NCBI GenBank assembly: GCA_936432065.2
Contig: OW386289.2
Coordinates: forward strand, 12,628,577-12,692,576
DNA: 64,000 nucleotides
From: Rutpela maculata
Lineage: Eukaryota; Arthropoda; Insecta; Coleoptera; Cerambycidae
Direction: 5' to 3'
This document shows, piece after piece, positions 11,433 through 22,630 of this stretch. Position 1 is the stretch's first letter. Each line of letters begins with the position of its first letter. The notes under the pieces were generated by a model, which made no database searches, had not been told where the DNA came from, and saw only the letters and a program-made list of their open reading frames with translations. Both the position numbers and the translations under genes were made by a program.

Positions 11433-12569
11433 AAAAAAAATAATTTACTGTAACAATATATAGTAGTAGGAGTGATAAATAAAACGTAATAAAAAGGGTA
11501 TATTTAATAAAATAATGATGAACAAATAACTTACATAAAATTATAAGACATATTACATAACAATATATGAAAAATAAAATTCTTACAGAAATTACAATGG
11601 ATTATATACCTAGTCCAATCTATAGATACATTGTAGACGAGGGTTTAGCCGCTGGAAGAGATTGTGTACGTCTTATTACATAAGTACCTCAAATAGTTAA
11701 TAGCACCTCAATCTTCATTGCTTAATTTATATGGGGTCTTTTTCACAAAATTTACAGCGGTTAATTCCTTGACCATAGCCACGTTTACTGCTAAAAATCT
11801 AAAAAGAAATACTTCTTGTCACTAATTAGTGAACATGTTTTGTCTAGACAGCAACACATTCACAGTAAGTATTAAGGAACTTGCAATAGTCTGAATCTGC
11901 AATAGTCCAAGGAGTCAATTGCTTTTGTTCACGATGCTACGAGTTTATAACCTTAAAAATTAATTTGTAGGTTAGCAATTATTTATAAGGCAACATTTAA
12001 TTAGGCAAGTATATCTGAAAAGATTGGTTGATCACTGATAGCAATTCTTACCTTTGCAATAAGTCTTTATTCTGTAAATTTCTTGCAGAGCATTTCTTTC
12101 ACCTAACCACAAACAGCTTTAAGACGGTTTGAACTCATTCTTCTGTCTATGCACTTCTCTCAAAAATCGAGTAATTCGCAGTATCTCTATGTGTAATATT
12201 TGGAAGTACATCAATATTTATACTAAAGCATTTTTTTCTCAAAATATAAGGATTTAATTCGATGGCAGTAGTATACCTAACCTCTACATCATGAGACAAT
12301 TCTGCAAAATACGAACTAACCGTCATTGAGGATATAAAAATATTAAGAATAGTTGCAGATGTTAAATAATCCAACATTAAGCTTTTAAATGGCACAAACA
12401 CAGCAAAATTCACTTTAAAGAAAAACATTCTGATTCAATGACAGCACCTTTTTTCTCCTAAGGTCTCAAAATCTGTGACGTCGGCGCACGCGACCCATAA
12501 AATAAGTATTGACTACAGGGTGAAAAAAAAATTGAATTGTGATTTAGTGTGTGTATAGGAACTAAAGGC

Positions 12570-13290
12570 CTCAACATTTTTTTTAAATTCCCGTCCGCGC
12601 TACCACCCCAACCCCCACTACCGATGTGACATATCGTTTTATGTGTCCGGGGTGGGTTAGATCATTTGTGGTCAGTATTTACTTATTTTATTCAAATTGT
12701 CCAAAAAACCCCGATCCGACAAGCCCTCGCAAGCGTAGCACCGAAAGATCGGAAACAAAGGTAGCAGTTGGACTCTAGGTCGAAAAATATTGTCACCATC
12801 GTATTCCCCGCCTTCGGGTGATTTTCGTTGTTTTGTGGCATTTAGTTGTTGGAGGTGAGGGTAGATTCAACCCCCGGGGGTGAGTTAAACGATACGACAG
12901 GCTCTCGCAAGCCTAGCACCGGAAAATCGGAAAAGGGGGTGGTAAGATTTAGGGTTAAGGGAAATATTATCACCATCGTATTCCTCGCCCTCAAAAACGG
13001 GGATATAACGTTTTCCAGCTGATTTTTGCTGTTTTCGTAGCATTTATTGGGGGGTGGTAGTAGTTTCAACCCCCGGGGATGGGTTAAGTCACCTGTGGTC
13101 AATATTTGCTTATTTTATTCAAACTGACCAAAAGAAACTCGATTCGGCAAGCCCTCTCAAGCCTAGCACCGGAAAGCCGGAAAAAGGGGGTGGTTCTTTC
13201 GATTTAGAGGTAGCGGTTGGACGCTAGGTCGGAAAATATTGTCACCATCGTATTCCCCGCCCTCGAAAACGGGGGGTACATGTCTTACGG
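12570..13290 (-). repeat. GC-rich subterminal tandem repeats, right arm of element C
   Basis: Three inverted copies of the unit at 10243-10640, recognised by CCTCGCAAGC(G/C)TAGCACC near 12727, 12907 and 13151 (the last slightly changed), by CACCATCGTATTCC and by CCCCGGGG. Spacing varies from about 180 to 270 bp, so units have been gained, lost or shortened independently on the two arms. Confidence 0.75.
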
Positions 13291-13715
13291 TCCGGTGGGG
13301 TAAAAGCTTTACCTCAAGGGACTATTGATGACTTAACAAAACATTAAAAATCTTAACCGGAAGTGAGGTCAAAATTCCATGACGCGGGAGAAATTAGCTT
13401 ACATAAAAGGTGGCTCCCTTTAGGTCTATGGTAGTATTAACCACTCACACAAAGTTTTTCATGTATCTTATTCATAGGATATTTGACGGCCGGCTCTCCG
13501 ACTAATAGGACTTATAGATTTTGAGATATTCAAATAAAACAAAACACGGTCTAAAAAATTAAATTGTTTAAATAAACAATACGCCGACCTCGCAGAAACT
13601 GCAAAACTGAAATGTAAACTTAAGTTGATCCCCTGAATACGTTAAAACAAAAAAAATTGTCCCGACCAGACAAATTACATTAAAATCCTAATTTGATTCC
13701 ACTATATTCTGGTTG

Positions 13716-14929
13716 TGTGTGTCGTATCTCAATAAAAAAGATTGTTCATTATGAAATTGCGAAGAAAATTATCCGAACCGTCCTCTACTACAAATGAAGA
13801 CAATTGGGATTGGCTACTTAAACAACTAATAATAACCTAAATGTATTATATATGTAACAAAACTTTAAGTTTAATATACTTCAAATGATACTAAATCATC
13901 GTGCCAAATTTAAGGTGTTCATAACAATGCCCAAAAAATAATCGAAAATTGAATATTTGATTGTAGTACTTCAAATCGTAGAATATTTTTTTCGGATTGT
14001 GAGTTTCTTTATGTAGCTTTCTCTACAAACAATTTTCTAAAATGATTGAATGATTTTTAGACAAACGCATTATATTAATAAGTATTTTGATCGAAAAAAA
14101 AAAAAAATTATTAGTATATGTAAATCAAAAGTACCTATAGAAAAATAGAAACCATTTAAACATGAACAGGTAGGTTTTTCTACGTAAGTTGGGAGCCGAA
14201 ATGACATTTTTTAATTAAAAAATACATCTTTAATTATTAAATAAATTAAATTTCAAAAATTAATTAACTGAACAAATTTGTTTGTTAACACCATTAAACA
14301 GTACGTGCAAATCTCTTCATTCTAAGAAAAATATATTTTTCTTCGGATTGAAAATTGAGTTTTCGACCCTCGAGTTGTTACAAACATTTTGATTTGTCAC
14401 TAAAAGCCTCACTAGACGCATATTACTTGACTCTTTCCTCGATTACCGAAGGGAAATATTTTAATGGTAAAAAAATCACTCTCCAAGATTTTTACAATTT
14501 TCACATTTCAGACTATGTAGATTTCGAAAATTACGTTCCGTCAGTCTACCTGTCTATCAGTCTGTTCGACGGGGAGAAATTATGTATAATAGGTAGCTGA
14601 CCTTATTGCTGACGAGGAAATGGGATATACTTTAGTGAAAAATATACTGGGTGGACATCCTAAAAAAATACGCAGGCACACACAAAAAAAATATATATTT
14701 TGCAAAGTTGAAAGACACATTTGTTTTTTGAACTGCTGATTCCAAATATGACGCCCAAAATATATGTTTCACTGCTCAATTTTTCGCAAATGGACATTTC
14801 CTAAATTCGAGGTTAAATGGCTATTAAATGTAATAGAACGACACGCGTTGAAATGAAACTTCTGAATCGTTTGAAATGGCTCTAGTCACATACTTCCAAC
14901 GTTCTATCGTACCACGGAAATAATGGTGG
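13716..14929. other. Anonymous AT-rich sequence
   Basis: An open frame at 14355-14600 (81 codons) is the longest. I do not recognise it, it has no family-like motif, and I would not call it a gene. Nothing else supported. Confidence 0.4.
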
Positions 14930-15415
14930 TGTAGTACTTTTTCCCTCAAAAAAACTACTGCCTCCCCTTGTTCTGATTTTTCCATAATACGCTTGTGAGG
15001 GCTTAACAGATCGGCTTAACAGGGAATATTGATAAGTCGAATATCTTTTGACCAGGAGACGCCAAAACAACCCCCGGGGGTTGGAACTACCCCCTCCCGG
15101 AATGACAAAACCTTAGGAAAATACTGCGAAAGGGCTGAAGAACGGTTTCTTCCAGTTTTCGAGGGCGATTAACACGATAATTGCAATACTTTCCCTCCTT
15201 CATCTGGAACTAAATGAAAAAAAAAAGAACTACCTCTTGCTGTGATTTTTCCATACTACGATTGTGAGATCGGGGTTATTAAAGGAATATAGATAAATCG
15301 AACATCTTTTGACCAAGAGACGCCAAAACAACTCTGGGGGTTGTAACCACTCCCTCTCTAAATGACAAAACATTCGGAAAATACTGCGGAAGGGCTGAAG
15401 AACGGTTTCCTTCGG
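14930..15415 (+). repeat. Two tandem GC-rich units related to element C repeats
   Basis: Units of about 240 bp at 14930-15190 and 15190-15415 share ACGCTTGTGAGG-like, TTTTGACCA(G/A)GAGACGCCAAAACAA and ATGACAAAAC motifs, and GAAAATACTGCG(A/G)AAGGGCTGAAGAACGG. They carry the same landmarks as the element C units (CCCCGGGGGTTG, TTTTCGAGGGCGAT) in the same order, so they are a diverged subfamily outside element C. Confidence 0.7.
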
Positions 15416-15599
15416 TAATGATACAGAAGAATATTCAGTGTATGAAACACTAGCATCAGTGGCGTTATCATTACAAGTACGTGCGTAGCTGGTAAAATTA
15501 GGAGTGTCATCCCTTAAGAATAGTCTATTTCTGACTTCCTAAAGGGCACCTAACCTAACTAAACTAAAGACATTAATTTACTAGGCTGTCAAAATTCTT

Positions 15600-16150
15600 G
15601 TCAGTAACTTTAGGCGATTATAGTGTATGCAAAAATATGAAAAAATTCCTATACCGAGTGGCTCAGCCGATAGGAACACTCTTGTAACTTTTGAATGGAC
15701 GAACAGATTTTTTTTCAAATTTGGTGGTGGTAAGGTACTTGCAGACCGATTTTTTAACAATTTTCGTAAAATCGCGTCCTTCTATGATTAAAATGAAAAG
15801 TTAAAAAACTCTGTAATTTTTGAAAATCAAAATAATATTTGAAGGTCGGATCATATGTATTTTAGCTAGCAGGTTCCAAACATGCAAAAATATGCGGGCT
15901 GTCCCATATAAAAATTTGATTCACATGTCAATTACATCTAAACCGAAAGTCGGCCATTTTGGTTCTTTGCATCATATAACTGACAATTTCATCCCATTTC
16001 ACTGCACAAAATTTGAAAAAATCGATTCGCCCATTCAAAAGTGACAAGAGTGTCCCTATCGGTTGAGCCACCCGGTAGACATGTCCGGAAACTCTTTCTA
16101 CAGCTTTTTTCATATTTTTGCCAAAACTATCACCGTCCGACGTTAACGAG
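15600..16150. mobile_element. MITE with about 120-bp terminal inverted repeats
   Basis: 15615-15735 and 15998-16135 are inverted copies. Matching blocks are GCAAAAATATGAAAAA, GTGGCTCAGCCGATAGGAAC against GTCCCTATCGGTTGAGCCAC, and CTTTTGAATGG against CCATTCAAAAG. The centre is non-coding. Confidence 0.7.
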
Positions 16151-17639
16151 AAGAATTTTCGTACACCTTGTATAAACCGCCAAAGTTGGGTTGAATTTCA
16201 AATCGTAGTTTGAAAATGAAATGATTTATTAGTAATACCTGTATTTATCTAATTCCAGCAATAATATAATAAATATATCGTGAACATTCATTTTTATATC
16301 GACTGATCTAAAAGGTGTGATTAGAGTTGCAAAGATTTATGTGAAATTGTTTGTTAATTGTGGTGAGAAAATATTTTTTATACAAATTCACCTTTCGCAT
16401 TATTCATCGATACTGACGGTGTTATAAAAACCTATTATTAATTATATCATTTGTGTACGAATCAATTATGCTCGCAAACATTGGTGCAATTACAATAAGG
16501 ATTTGCTGTAATTGAACGTGATTACATGTCTTTGTGCATTAGGACATTAATTTTCAATTTGCATACATAATGAGAAACTGGTGTAATTGAAATCACGATA
16601 ATTTAGTGGATTTTAATTGTCATATAAAAAATAAACTACAAGTAGATTGTATCTAACGGTATTATGCCATTGTGTAGACCATAATTAGGAGTTTGCATAT
16701 GTATACAGGATAGTTATAAGATAGGTTTCATAATCATAACATAAGACACATATATAAGTTAAGTTAAACCGCTAGGAATCATATGCCAGGTATTAAAAAT
16801 ATAATAAGTAAATATATAATAACATTACAAATATTATAGGTGGGATAGATCGGAATGAACGGATGTGCGTCTGAAACTCCCCCACTTAAAAACGCGAAAA
16901 TACCGGGTAAAAGTGCGTTAAATTTGATAAAGCTCAGGTGAATTGTAGCTCAAAAAATTCCGCATAAATCGATGTGTTATAAAAAAGAACAAAGTTGAAA
17001 TAGAATTAATGTTTCAAAATAATTAATACAGAGTCATTTAGTGGCAATCAGTGTGGTGCATAAAGAAACGAGCTTAAAGTAACGAGTATATAAACAAGCG
17101 ACCCGACCCAGGCAATAAATAACAAAGAGCTAAGTACCTTTTCATTTTTAAGTAAAACCATTGAAGTGTTTAGGTCCAAACCCTTGAAAAGTCAACATCT
17201 GTCGACAAATTGACAGCAATGAATTATTGAAGTATGGCCATAATACCCTTGTGTAAACCTCCAAGTAAATTATTATAAAAATATTCAAATGAATTTAATT
17301 TAAATTATACCCGAAATAGTCATTAACGTATTGTTCGTAAAGCATGGTCATATACATTTCTTATGTTAACCCTCAAATAATTATTTTTTGATAATTATTG
17401 CATTACTCTTAAAGTATGGTCATAACACTTTCTTAAAAATTTTCAAGTGAGGTTTTTCATAGTTATTAAAAGTATTCAAACGAATTCAATTTAAATTAAA
17501 TCTGAAGTAATCAATCAGGTATTGTTGATATACTGCATCAAAACTGAATTCTCACAGCACTTCAAGAGGTATGCGTGGTGCAGGCTTCTTTCAGAAAAAT
17601 GGTATTTTCTAAGAAAACACATACATCGCCGGTGATCTT
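16151..17639. other. Anonymous AT-rich sequence with a short imperfect tandem repeat
   Basis: At 17225-17530 two imperfect units of roughly 190 bp share AAGTATGGTCATAA(C/T)AC-like, ATTCAAA(T/C)GAATT(T/C)AATTTAAATTA and AGGTATTGTT/ACGTATTGTT blocks. The remainder shows nothing I can support. Confidence 0.45.
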
Positions 17640-18225
17640 CTAATCGCCATAGGACACATCTGGACCGAAAACAAACTTCAAGGAAAGCCTAATAATGGAG
17701 CGAGACCCGTCAACAGAATTCTTGGACTAGTGGAGAGGAACACAAAATAGATGAATACTCCCTAAGAACAACGATCAAATTGAAGCACCTAGGAACAGAC
17801 ATGACAAACCAACTGGAACGGAGAGAAACGATAAATGAGAGAATCAAAACGGCATACAGAGTCACAAGGGCAATCATATCGTTCACTAAGACAAATAAAC
17901 TATCATGGGACCTTACCAAATGTATGTACATAGCCGTCAAACGGCCAACGATGATATATGGAGTCAAAAAACGCGGCAACAACAAAAGCCAACAGAAAAA
18001 GCTTTTGAGAAGAGCAGAAAGGGATATCGTCCAACTACTCACAAAACAGCAAGACGAAAACAGAAACATAAAACATCAACACTATTAGGAGGAAAGACAA
18101 TTAAAACAAGGATAAAAATGTACGCAATAAAGTACTGGGGACAAACCCAAAGAAGGTACCCAACACAGCTACCGAAGAAAGTGCGGTTCGGTGCTAGAAC
18201 ATCAACAAACTCAAAATAGGGAGAC
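17640..18225 (+). pseudogene. Non-LTR retrotransposon RT C-terminal relic
   Basis: A frame at 17765-18088 reads KHLGTDMTNQ (the RT region-7 'KxLG' motif), then NERIKTAYRV, CMYIAVKRPTMIYG (the conserved 'RPxxxYG' of LINE RT thumb regions) and LLRRAERDIV. A second, shifted frame (to 18219) continues with MYAIKYWGQTQRRYPTQLP, like the downstream 'W(W)GHxxRR' segment of such ORFs. The catalytic FADD box lies upstream and is not preserved. A frameshift and missing flanks make it dead. The clade is uncertain (RTE/Jockey-like lineages are possible). Confidence 0.6.
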
Positions 18226-18513
18226 AATGCTACATCATAGAACAACAACTGAGAGGATCGCGAACAAAAAATGAACACCACAAAGAGATCTCAACAATAT
18301 GTCGCCACAATATAGCCCCAGTATATCCCTGGGAGTGGCAGCAATGCCTACCGTACGTTGGTAAATTAATCAATAAGAATACAAATATTATACAGATATA
18401 AAACATAAAAGTAAAAATGTATAAAGTAATAAAATAATAAACGTTCAAACACCAATGAACGTTTATAAATACACTAAAATAAGCAAAAAATTATGTTCTG
18501 ATATGAACATTGG
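18226..18513. other. Probable 3' flank of the LINE relic
   Basis: Continues from the relic without recognisable coding motifs; A-rich toward 18450. May be the decayed 3' UTR of the element ending at 18225. Confidence 0.3.
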
Positions 18514-18743
18514 TCAAGAACTTAAGGTACAGAATTCATCTGTGCTGTAGAAATAGCTTTCAATCAAGTAATTTTTTAGCTCATTACGAAACAATTTAAA
18601 TTTTGGTATAGTTTTAAATTTATCAAGAAGAGTATTGTGAGAGTATTGTCTAGAGACCTTAATATCCATCGGATCGGGATAATTTTTTTTTTTTTTTTTG
18701 ATTAAAATTTTTAAATGACTCGATCGACTTTTATTAACACATA

Positions 18744-18953
18744 ATAAACACACATAGCACATAATAAACTGTCAAAAAACTGTAAAAAAATATTGGCAAA
18801 TTATGTATTTGGCAGTTTGATTTTACTACTATATAGTTTATGTACTATATCTATACACCAAAATTTAATTTTCATATGAATATAGCTATATTGGTTCTTT
18901 ATTTAAATTTTTAATATTTTTTTACAGTTTTTTGTCAGTTTATTATGTCATTA
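18744..18953. mobile_element. 210-bp MITE with about 36-bp inverted ends
   Basis: Ends are ACATAATAAACTG(T)CAAAA and its inverse, extending to a shared ACTGTAAAAAAATATT block. It lies inside the minus-strand LINE relic. Confidence 0.75.
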
Positions 18954-19133
18954 ATGAAAGTTGACAGAGTCATTTTTTGCCTCGACAGATGTGTAGGGAA
19001 TTAAATTACCTTTAATTTAAAAAAAAAATTATCCCAATCCAAAGGGCTCTAGGGATTTTTGAACAGTAAAATCGGGAATTTCCCCACGGTGCAGCGTAAT
19101 AGAGAGATTTTTTATATTTTCTGAGCCTATAAT

Positions 19134-19158
19134 TACTTCCACATCCAGTGGAAGTATT
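19134..19158 (-). other. Isolated 26-nt Helentron-like terminal hairpin
   Basis: A perfect hairpin, with 8-bp arms ACTTCCAC/GTGGAAGT and a 5-nt loop, lies inside the minus-strand LINE relic. About 26 nt are identical to the 3' ends of the repeats at 27474-27576 and 49280-49975, but no other part of those repeats is present here. It is in frame with the relic's coding sequence. Confidence 0.6.
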
Positions 19159-20869
19159 TTCGATATGTATTTTATTTGCTCCACGAGTATTATATTGGTG
19201 TATATCTATGTTAGAACAGAAGTTTTCCTGATTACTGTGCATGAAACATAAAATTTTAAATAAATATATACAAGGTGTGGTGATAATTCTCTTCGTTCTG
19301 AAAGTGTCACGGCAGGTCTGTCTGTATGAAAGATTGAACATTATTCTGATTATACGCTTTTGCATGACGAAGACTCTATTGATTTCTTGTGACTAACCCC
19401 AGGTCTAGAGTAGACTAGGGAGTAATAGGTTGTGAATAAAAAGTGTTCATCTCGTTCTTTTTTTTATTTATTAATGTCTATGCTGTCTATATGACTAGAG
19501 AAACCAAGTGTTGAGTCTAGAATAGTTCCCAGAAAATTTGCCTAGTTTCACTAGTTTGTGCACAGTTTAAAATTGGAACTGATTTAGTTAATGAAGTAGA
19601 GAAATAGATGAAAATTGTCTTGCTAGTATTAACCATAAGTGAATTTTTCTGGCACCAGTCCTCGAACTGATTGATTGTTTTAACTGCCATAGATTCTTGT
19701 TCTTGTATACCATTAGCATGTACATAAAAATGTTAACTTCGGTAAGAAATGATGGATGGTCATTGATAAATATTAGAAAAAGTAATGGTCCAATATAATC
19801 GACCCTTGCCTCACGCCAATACCATATCATAAGTGTCAGAGATTTCTGAGTTTATGGAACTGAGTATTTTTCTGTTATCTAAATGTGATATTATCCAGTT
19901 CAGTATTTTACCTCCAATTCCTAAATTACTCAACTTTAAATTGAGAAAGTTAGGATTTACACAGTCAAAAGCTGCAGTTAGTTAAAAAAATAATCCAGCA
20001 ACTTTATAACCCTTGTTTAAATAACCGTAGATTTTTTTGTACAAATTCTAGGGAATTTTGGGGCCAATTCAGTGAATTTTTTTGTTCATTAACCTTACTG
20101 ACAGTTAGTAAATAGTTGGTTTTTCTCTAAATAATTAGATAATCTTGAGGATGCTGATTTTTCAGCGATTTTTAAAATATATAACTTAAAATTATTACAC
20201 AGCCCCACAAAAAAAAAATTTTGGAACTGCTATCGAGACAACTGTATCCCTATGTAATTTTCGACGATGAATCCGAATCCGAGGTCAAAAAAAATCGTAC
20301 ACCCTCAAAATCAATCCCTAGCGCTAAAAAACACTTCCTAAATAGGGTAAAAATGACTTAACGCTCCACGAATAGTCTTAAATCTCAATAATCCGAATTA
20401 AACATAAACATTCAAGTATATAACGCATAAGCACAGAGTTAAAACTACTTAAAAAAATGCGGTGATTGCAAAAAGCTTACGATCCCCAGTTTTTTTGGAA
20501 ATAGTGAGTAACTGCATTAGTTCCAATGCGATGCTCAAAATCTACCTCCATAGATTAAAATTACAAGGAAAATCGGGGAAAAAATTTTGACATCGTGATT
20601 TCTATTTTAATCGATGCTAAAATTGGCTAAAGATATGCAGCACTGCAGTTTGGAGGTGAATACTTGCATTGCACCAAAGTCATTCAGTGACATCCCCATG
20701 AGAGGGTGAAAATTACTCCTCACATAACAAGAAATTTAAAAAATAGTTGTAGTATCTTTTAGAAAAGCTCAAAACATCTGCATTTTCTTATTTAAGGAAA
20801 ATCTTTGACAACGTACTTGAAAAGTACCCATATTATGAAGTAGCAAAAATTTACCCGTAGTCTTAATCC

Positions 20870-21638
20870 ATTTAAATGTATTCTTTCTTTTTGTAATATC
20901 TTTTGGATTTGTTTTCGAATGATCTTCTGACCGACTGCCGTTTATGCTTTTCAGACGCCTCTCTTTTTAAGGACCAACAGTAATCTGTCATCATGTGTTC
21001 GTCCCATCTTGCTTGGTACCTTTTTTCCATTTCTGTTGGTGAAAGCGTTCACCCTGCTCTTCACTATAGTTGCCTAAATTTTCTGGGAAATAATCAAGAT
21101 GGGAATCGAGAAAATGAAGTTTCAAGCTCATATTGCACCCTAAAGATTTGAAATTTTTAATCATTTCTGCAACAATTTTTTTATAATTTTTATCTCTTTT
21201 ATTTCTCAGAAAATCATATGCTACTTTTTTGAAACTTAGCCACGCATTTTTCTCAACTTGATTCAGTTTAGTTATGAAAATATCATCTTTCATAACTTTT
21301 CGAATCTGCGGTCCATCGAAAATTCCCGCATTTAATTTTGCGTCAAAAATTTCAGGAAATTTTAGCTTCAAGTATTCGAAGCATTCGCCTTCTCTATCAA
21401 GCGCTTTTATGTACTGTTTCATCAGTCCAAGCTTGATGTTATATTTTTTTTTGCTTGATTGGAATAATACACATCCATAAATATTGCAAAATGTATCTGC
21501 ACTGTTTGTGCATCTAAAGGAACTTTGTTGATTGAGATTTTTATTTTTACTAGAAGTACTAGGTACAGATTCATCATTTGTGATTTTACGTTTTCTATTA
21601 CAAGCCATGTGCAATAACACCAGCGCTTCGTGCGGCAA
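20870..21638 (-). pseudogene. Internally deleted conserved TE-associated protein (family Q)
   Basis: The longest frame (215 codons, 21638-20991) begins with an N-terminal stretch containing CTNSADTFCNIYGC. That resembles the zinc-finger start of the fuller copy at 25.0 kb. It then jumps directly to NIKLGLMKQYIKALDREGE and continues through FPEIFDAKLNAGIFDGPQIR, NAWLSFKKVAYDFLRNKR, LGCNMSLKLHFLDSHLDYF and EEQGERFHQ. About 300 residues present in the other copy are missing between the two parts. After GERFHQ the frame shifts; the natural continuation (MEKRYQARWDEHMM..DYCWSLKREAS) is encoded in another frame to about 20873. I know this pattern as a repetitive invertebrate protein family without being able to name a function. 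Its placement inside the inverted arms of element D suggests that it is that element's own protein. Confidence 0.65.
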
Positions 21639-21968
21639 GCAGCGGGCTGTTAGGTTGGGAATGAGTATACCCTCGGAAGAATTTCCTACCCCAGTTCCCT
21701 GAGGCCCAACCTACATTTAACCAGTTCTGAAATACGCGGACGAACTGGCACTCGTTCAAAGCAGTAAGGTCTCCGACATCCTAACCCATGGCGCACTTCC
21801 TGATCAAGGCTCGAAAGGGCTGGCTTCAGGAAGCCTATTATAGTGACAACCTCGGCAAAGCGAACTCACAGCAGCTTATGGACTTATTGACCAAATGAGT
21901 AATCAATAAGATCCACTAGCACGACCAGCAGTGCTATCATAGGTCCAATCATAACAAAAAAAAAAAAC
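21630..21968 (+). mobile_element. GC-rich poly(A)-tailed retroelement fragment
   Basis: About 330 bp, markedly more GC-rich than the surroundings, ending in a run of 12 A (about 21957-21968). No tRNA or 5S head is visible, so it is more likely a 5'-truncated LINE 3' end than a SINE. It lies immediately upstream of the start of the family Q relic. Confidence 0.55.
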
Positions 21969-22524
21969 TTAACAATACAATAGAGAAAAAAAGGTAATAA
22001 CAGAAACAATGAACGCCCCAATTTTTGGACGATTCTTTTTAAAGCCCATATAAATAAGTAATAGTATTTTCAGAGAATTCTTTTTAGGAGTCATCTAAGC
22101 AACTGCAATTTAAATTTAGGGGTGGTTTCCGCCACTCTATGGGGGTAGTTTTTGAGCATCGCATCGAGACTAATGCAGTTACATACTGTTTCTAAAATAA
22201 CTGGGCATCGTAAGCTTTTTTTGCAATCACTGCAGTATTTTTAAATTCCCTGTTGTGTGAGGGATAGTTTTCACCCACTCATGGAGGTGATTTTCAATGG
22301 AAAGTAGTGTTAACTCTTTGTTTATTTGTTATATAGTAGATTTAAGACTATTCGTGGAGCGTTAAGTAATTTTTACCCTATTTAGGGAGTATTTTTTAGC
22401 GCTAGGGGTTGATTTTGGGGGTGTACGATTTCTTTGACCTCGGATTCGGATTCAGCATCGACAATTACGTAGGGATACAAGTTCCAATTTTTTTTTTTTT
22501 TGGGGCTCTGTTATCAGTCATAAT

Positions 22525-22630
22525 TCTCTAATAAAAGGACAAGTCTATGTCGCTCTGAGCCGAGTTAAAAATTTATATGGCTTTGCTCTATCGAATTTAG
22601 AATCATTAATAAACCGCATTAGGTAGGATA
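22525..22630 (+). pseudogene. Pif1/Helitron-type helicase C-terminal relic
   Basis: A frame reads KGQVYVALSRVKNLYGFALS and ends with LESLINRIR and a stop at about 22627. The GQxYVALSR box is helicase motif VI of the Pif1-like superfamily 1B helicases that form the C-terminus of Helitron Rep-Hel proteins. Only this end is preserved; element D begins just upstream. A host Pif1 gene fragment cannot be excluded, but the setting favours a Helitron. Confidence 0.6.

Larger units (their letters stand above)
10013..13505. mobile_element. Long-inverted-repeat DNA transposon (element C) with THAP relic
   Basis: Its arms, 10013-10680 and 12455-13505, are inverted copies. The outer ends share GAGAGCCGGC and CAAATATCCTATGAATAAGATACA. 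Further in come the GGTAAAGCTTTTACCCC palindrome, tandem GC-rich repeats, and an innermost block with TGACGTC and TCTGAGACCTTAAG. It sits inside the right arm of the family A element, whose other copies lack it, so it is a clean nested insertion. The interior (about 10680-12455) holds a decayed THAP-domain gene and a truncated SINE. THAP domains occur in P-element transposases among others; the short ambiguous flanking duplication does not settle the superfamily. Confidence 0.75.
7345..13715. mobile_element. Long-inverted-repeat element, family A/B copy 1, heavily nested
   Basis: The left arm (7345-about 8220) begins GAGTCAAATTAGGA. It reappears inverted in two pieces, 9410-10012 and 13506-13715, the latter ending in TCCTAATTTGATTCCACT. 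Diagnostic blocks in both arms include GCGAGGTCGGCGTATTG, TTTAAACAATTTAAT and ATATCTCGAAATCT. The same arms bound a second copy at 41.03-44.01 kb, which confirms the termini. The central part carries a tRNA-derived SINE (itself interrupted). The right arm is split by element C (10013-13505). No transposase ORF is left. Superfamily unknown. Confidence 0.75.
18514..20185 (-). pseudogene. CR1/Jockey-like LINE reverse-transcriptase relic, interrupted
   Basis: Read on the minus strand from 20185 down, fragments of one RT follow in order. AAFDCVNPNFLNLKLSNLGI is the region around the first catalytic Asp. GPLLFLIFINDHPSF stands for the GxxLGPLLFLIFINDL box. FMYML replaces the FADDT box, so the catalytic Asp pair is lost locally by mutation or shift. 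QKRIIRIMFN, HQYNTRG and KFKLFRNELKNYL follow toward the C-terminus. At least three frameshifts, plus a 210-bp MITE at 18744-18953, break it. Motif order and spacing fit CR1/Jockey-group ORF2. The endonuclease part is not visible. Confidence 0.7.
20196..22512. mobile_element. Long-inverted-repeat DNA transposon (element D)
   Basis: The left arm starts CAGCCCCACAAAA. The right arm ends in TTTTGGGGCTCTG. The arms share CCGAATCCGAGGTCAAA, ATCAATCCCTAGCGCTAAAAAA-like and ACTTAACGCTCCACGAATAG blocks (20200-20400 against 22330-22512). A further inverted block carries GCATTAG and GCGATGCTCAAAA (20510-20560, 22150-22185). The interior has an internally deleted copy of a conserved protein family on the minus strand and a GC-rich poly(A)-tailed retro fragment. 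Flanks are LINE relic on the left and a helicase relic on the right. The TSD is not clear. CAGAG-type ends recall hAT, but the protein is not a recognisable hAT transposase. Confidence 0.75.

Noticed and set aside
12147..12428. 93-codon minus-strand ORF within element C as a second transposon gene
   Set aside because: No motif, composition like surrounding non-coding DNA, and no counterpart found in the paralogous segment at 53.6-54.1 kb.
14355..14600. 81-codon ORF as a host gene
   Set aside because: No recognisable domain or supporting context; length is within expectation for anonymous sequence.
10243..15415. GC-rich repeated units considered as a CRISPR array or host satellite
   Set aside because: Unit length, inverted arrangement and eukaryotic transposon context do not fit CRISPR; they are subterminal repeats of an element.
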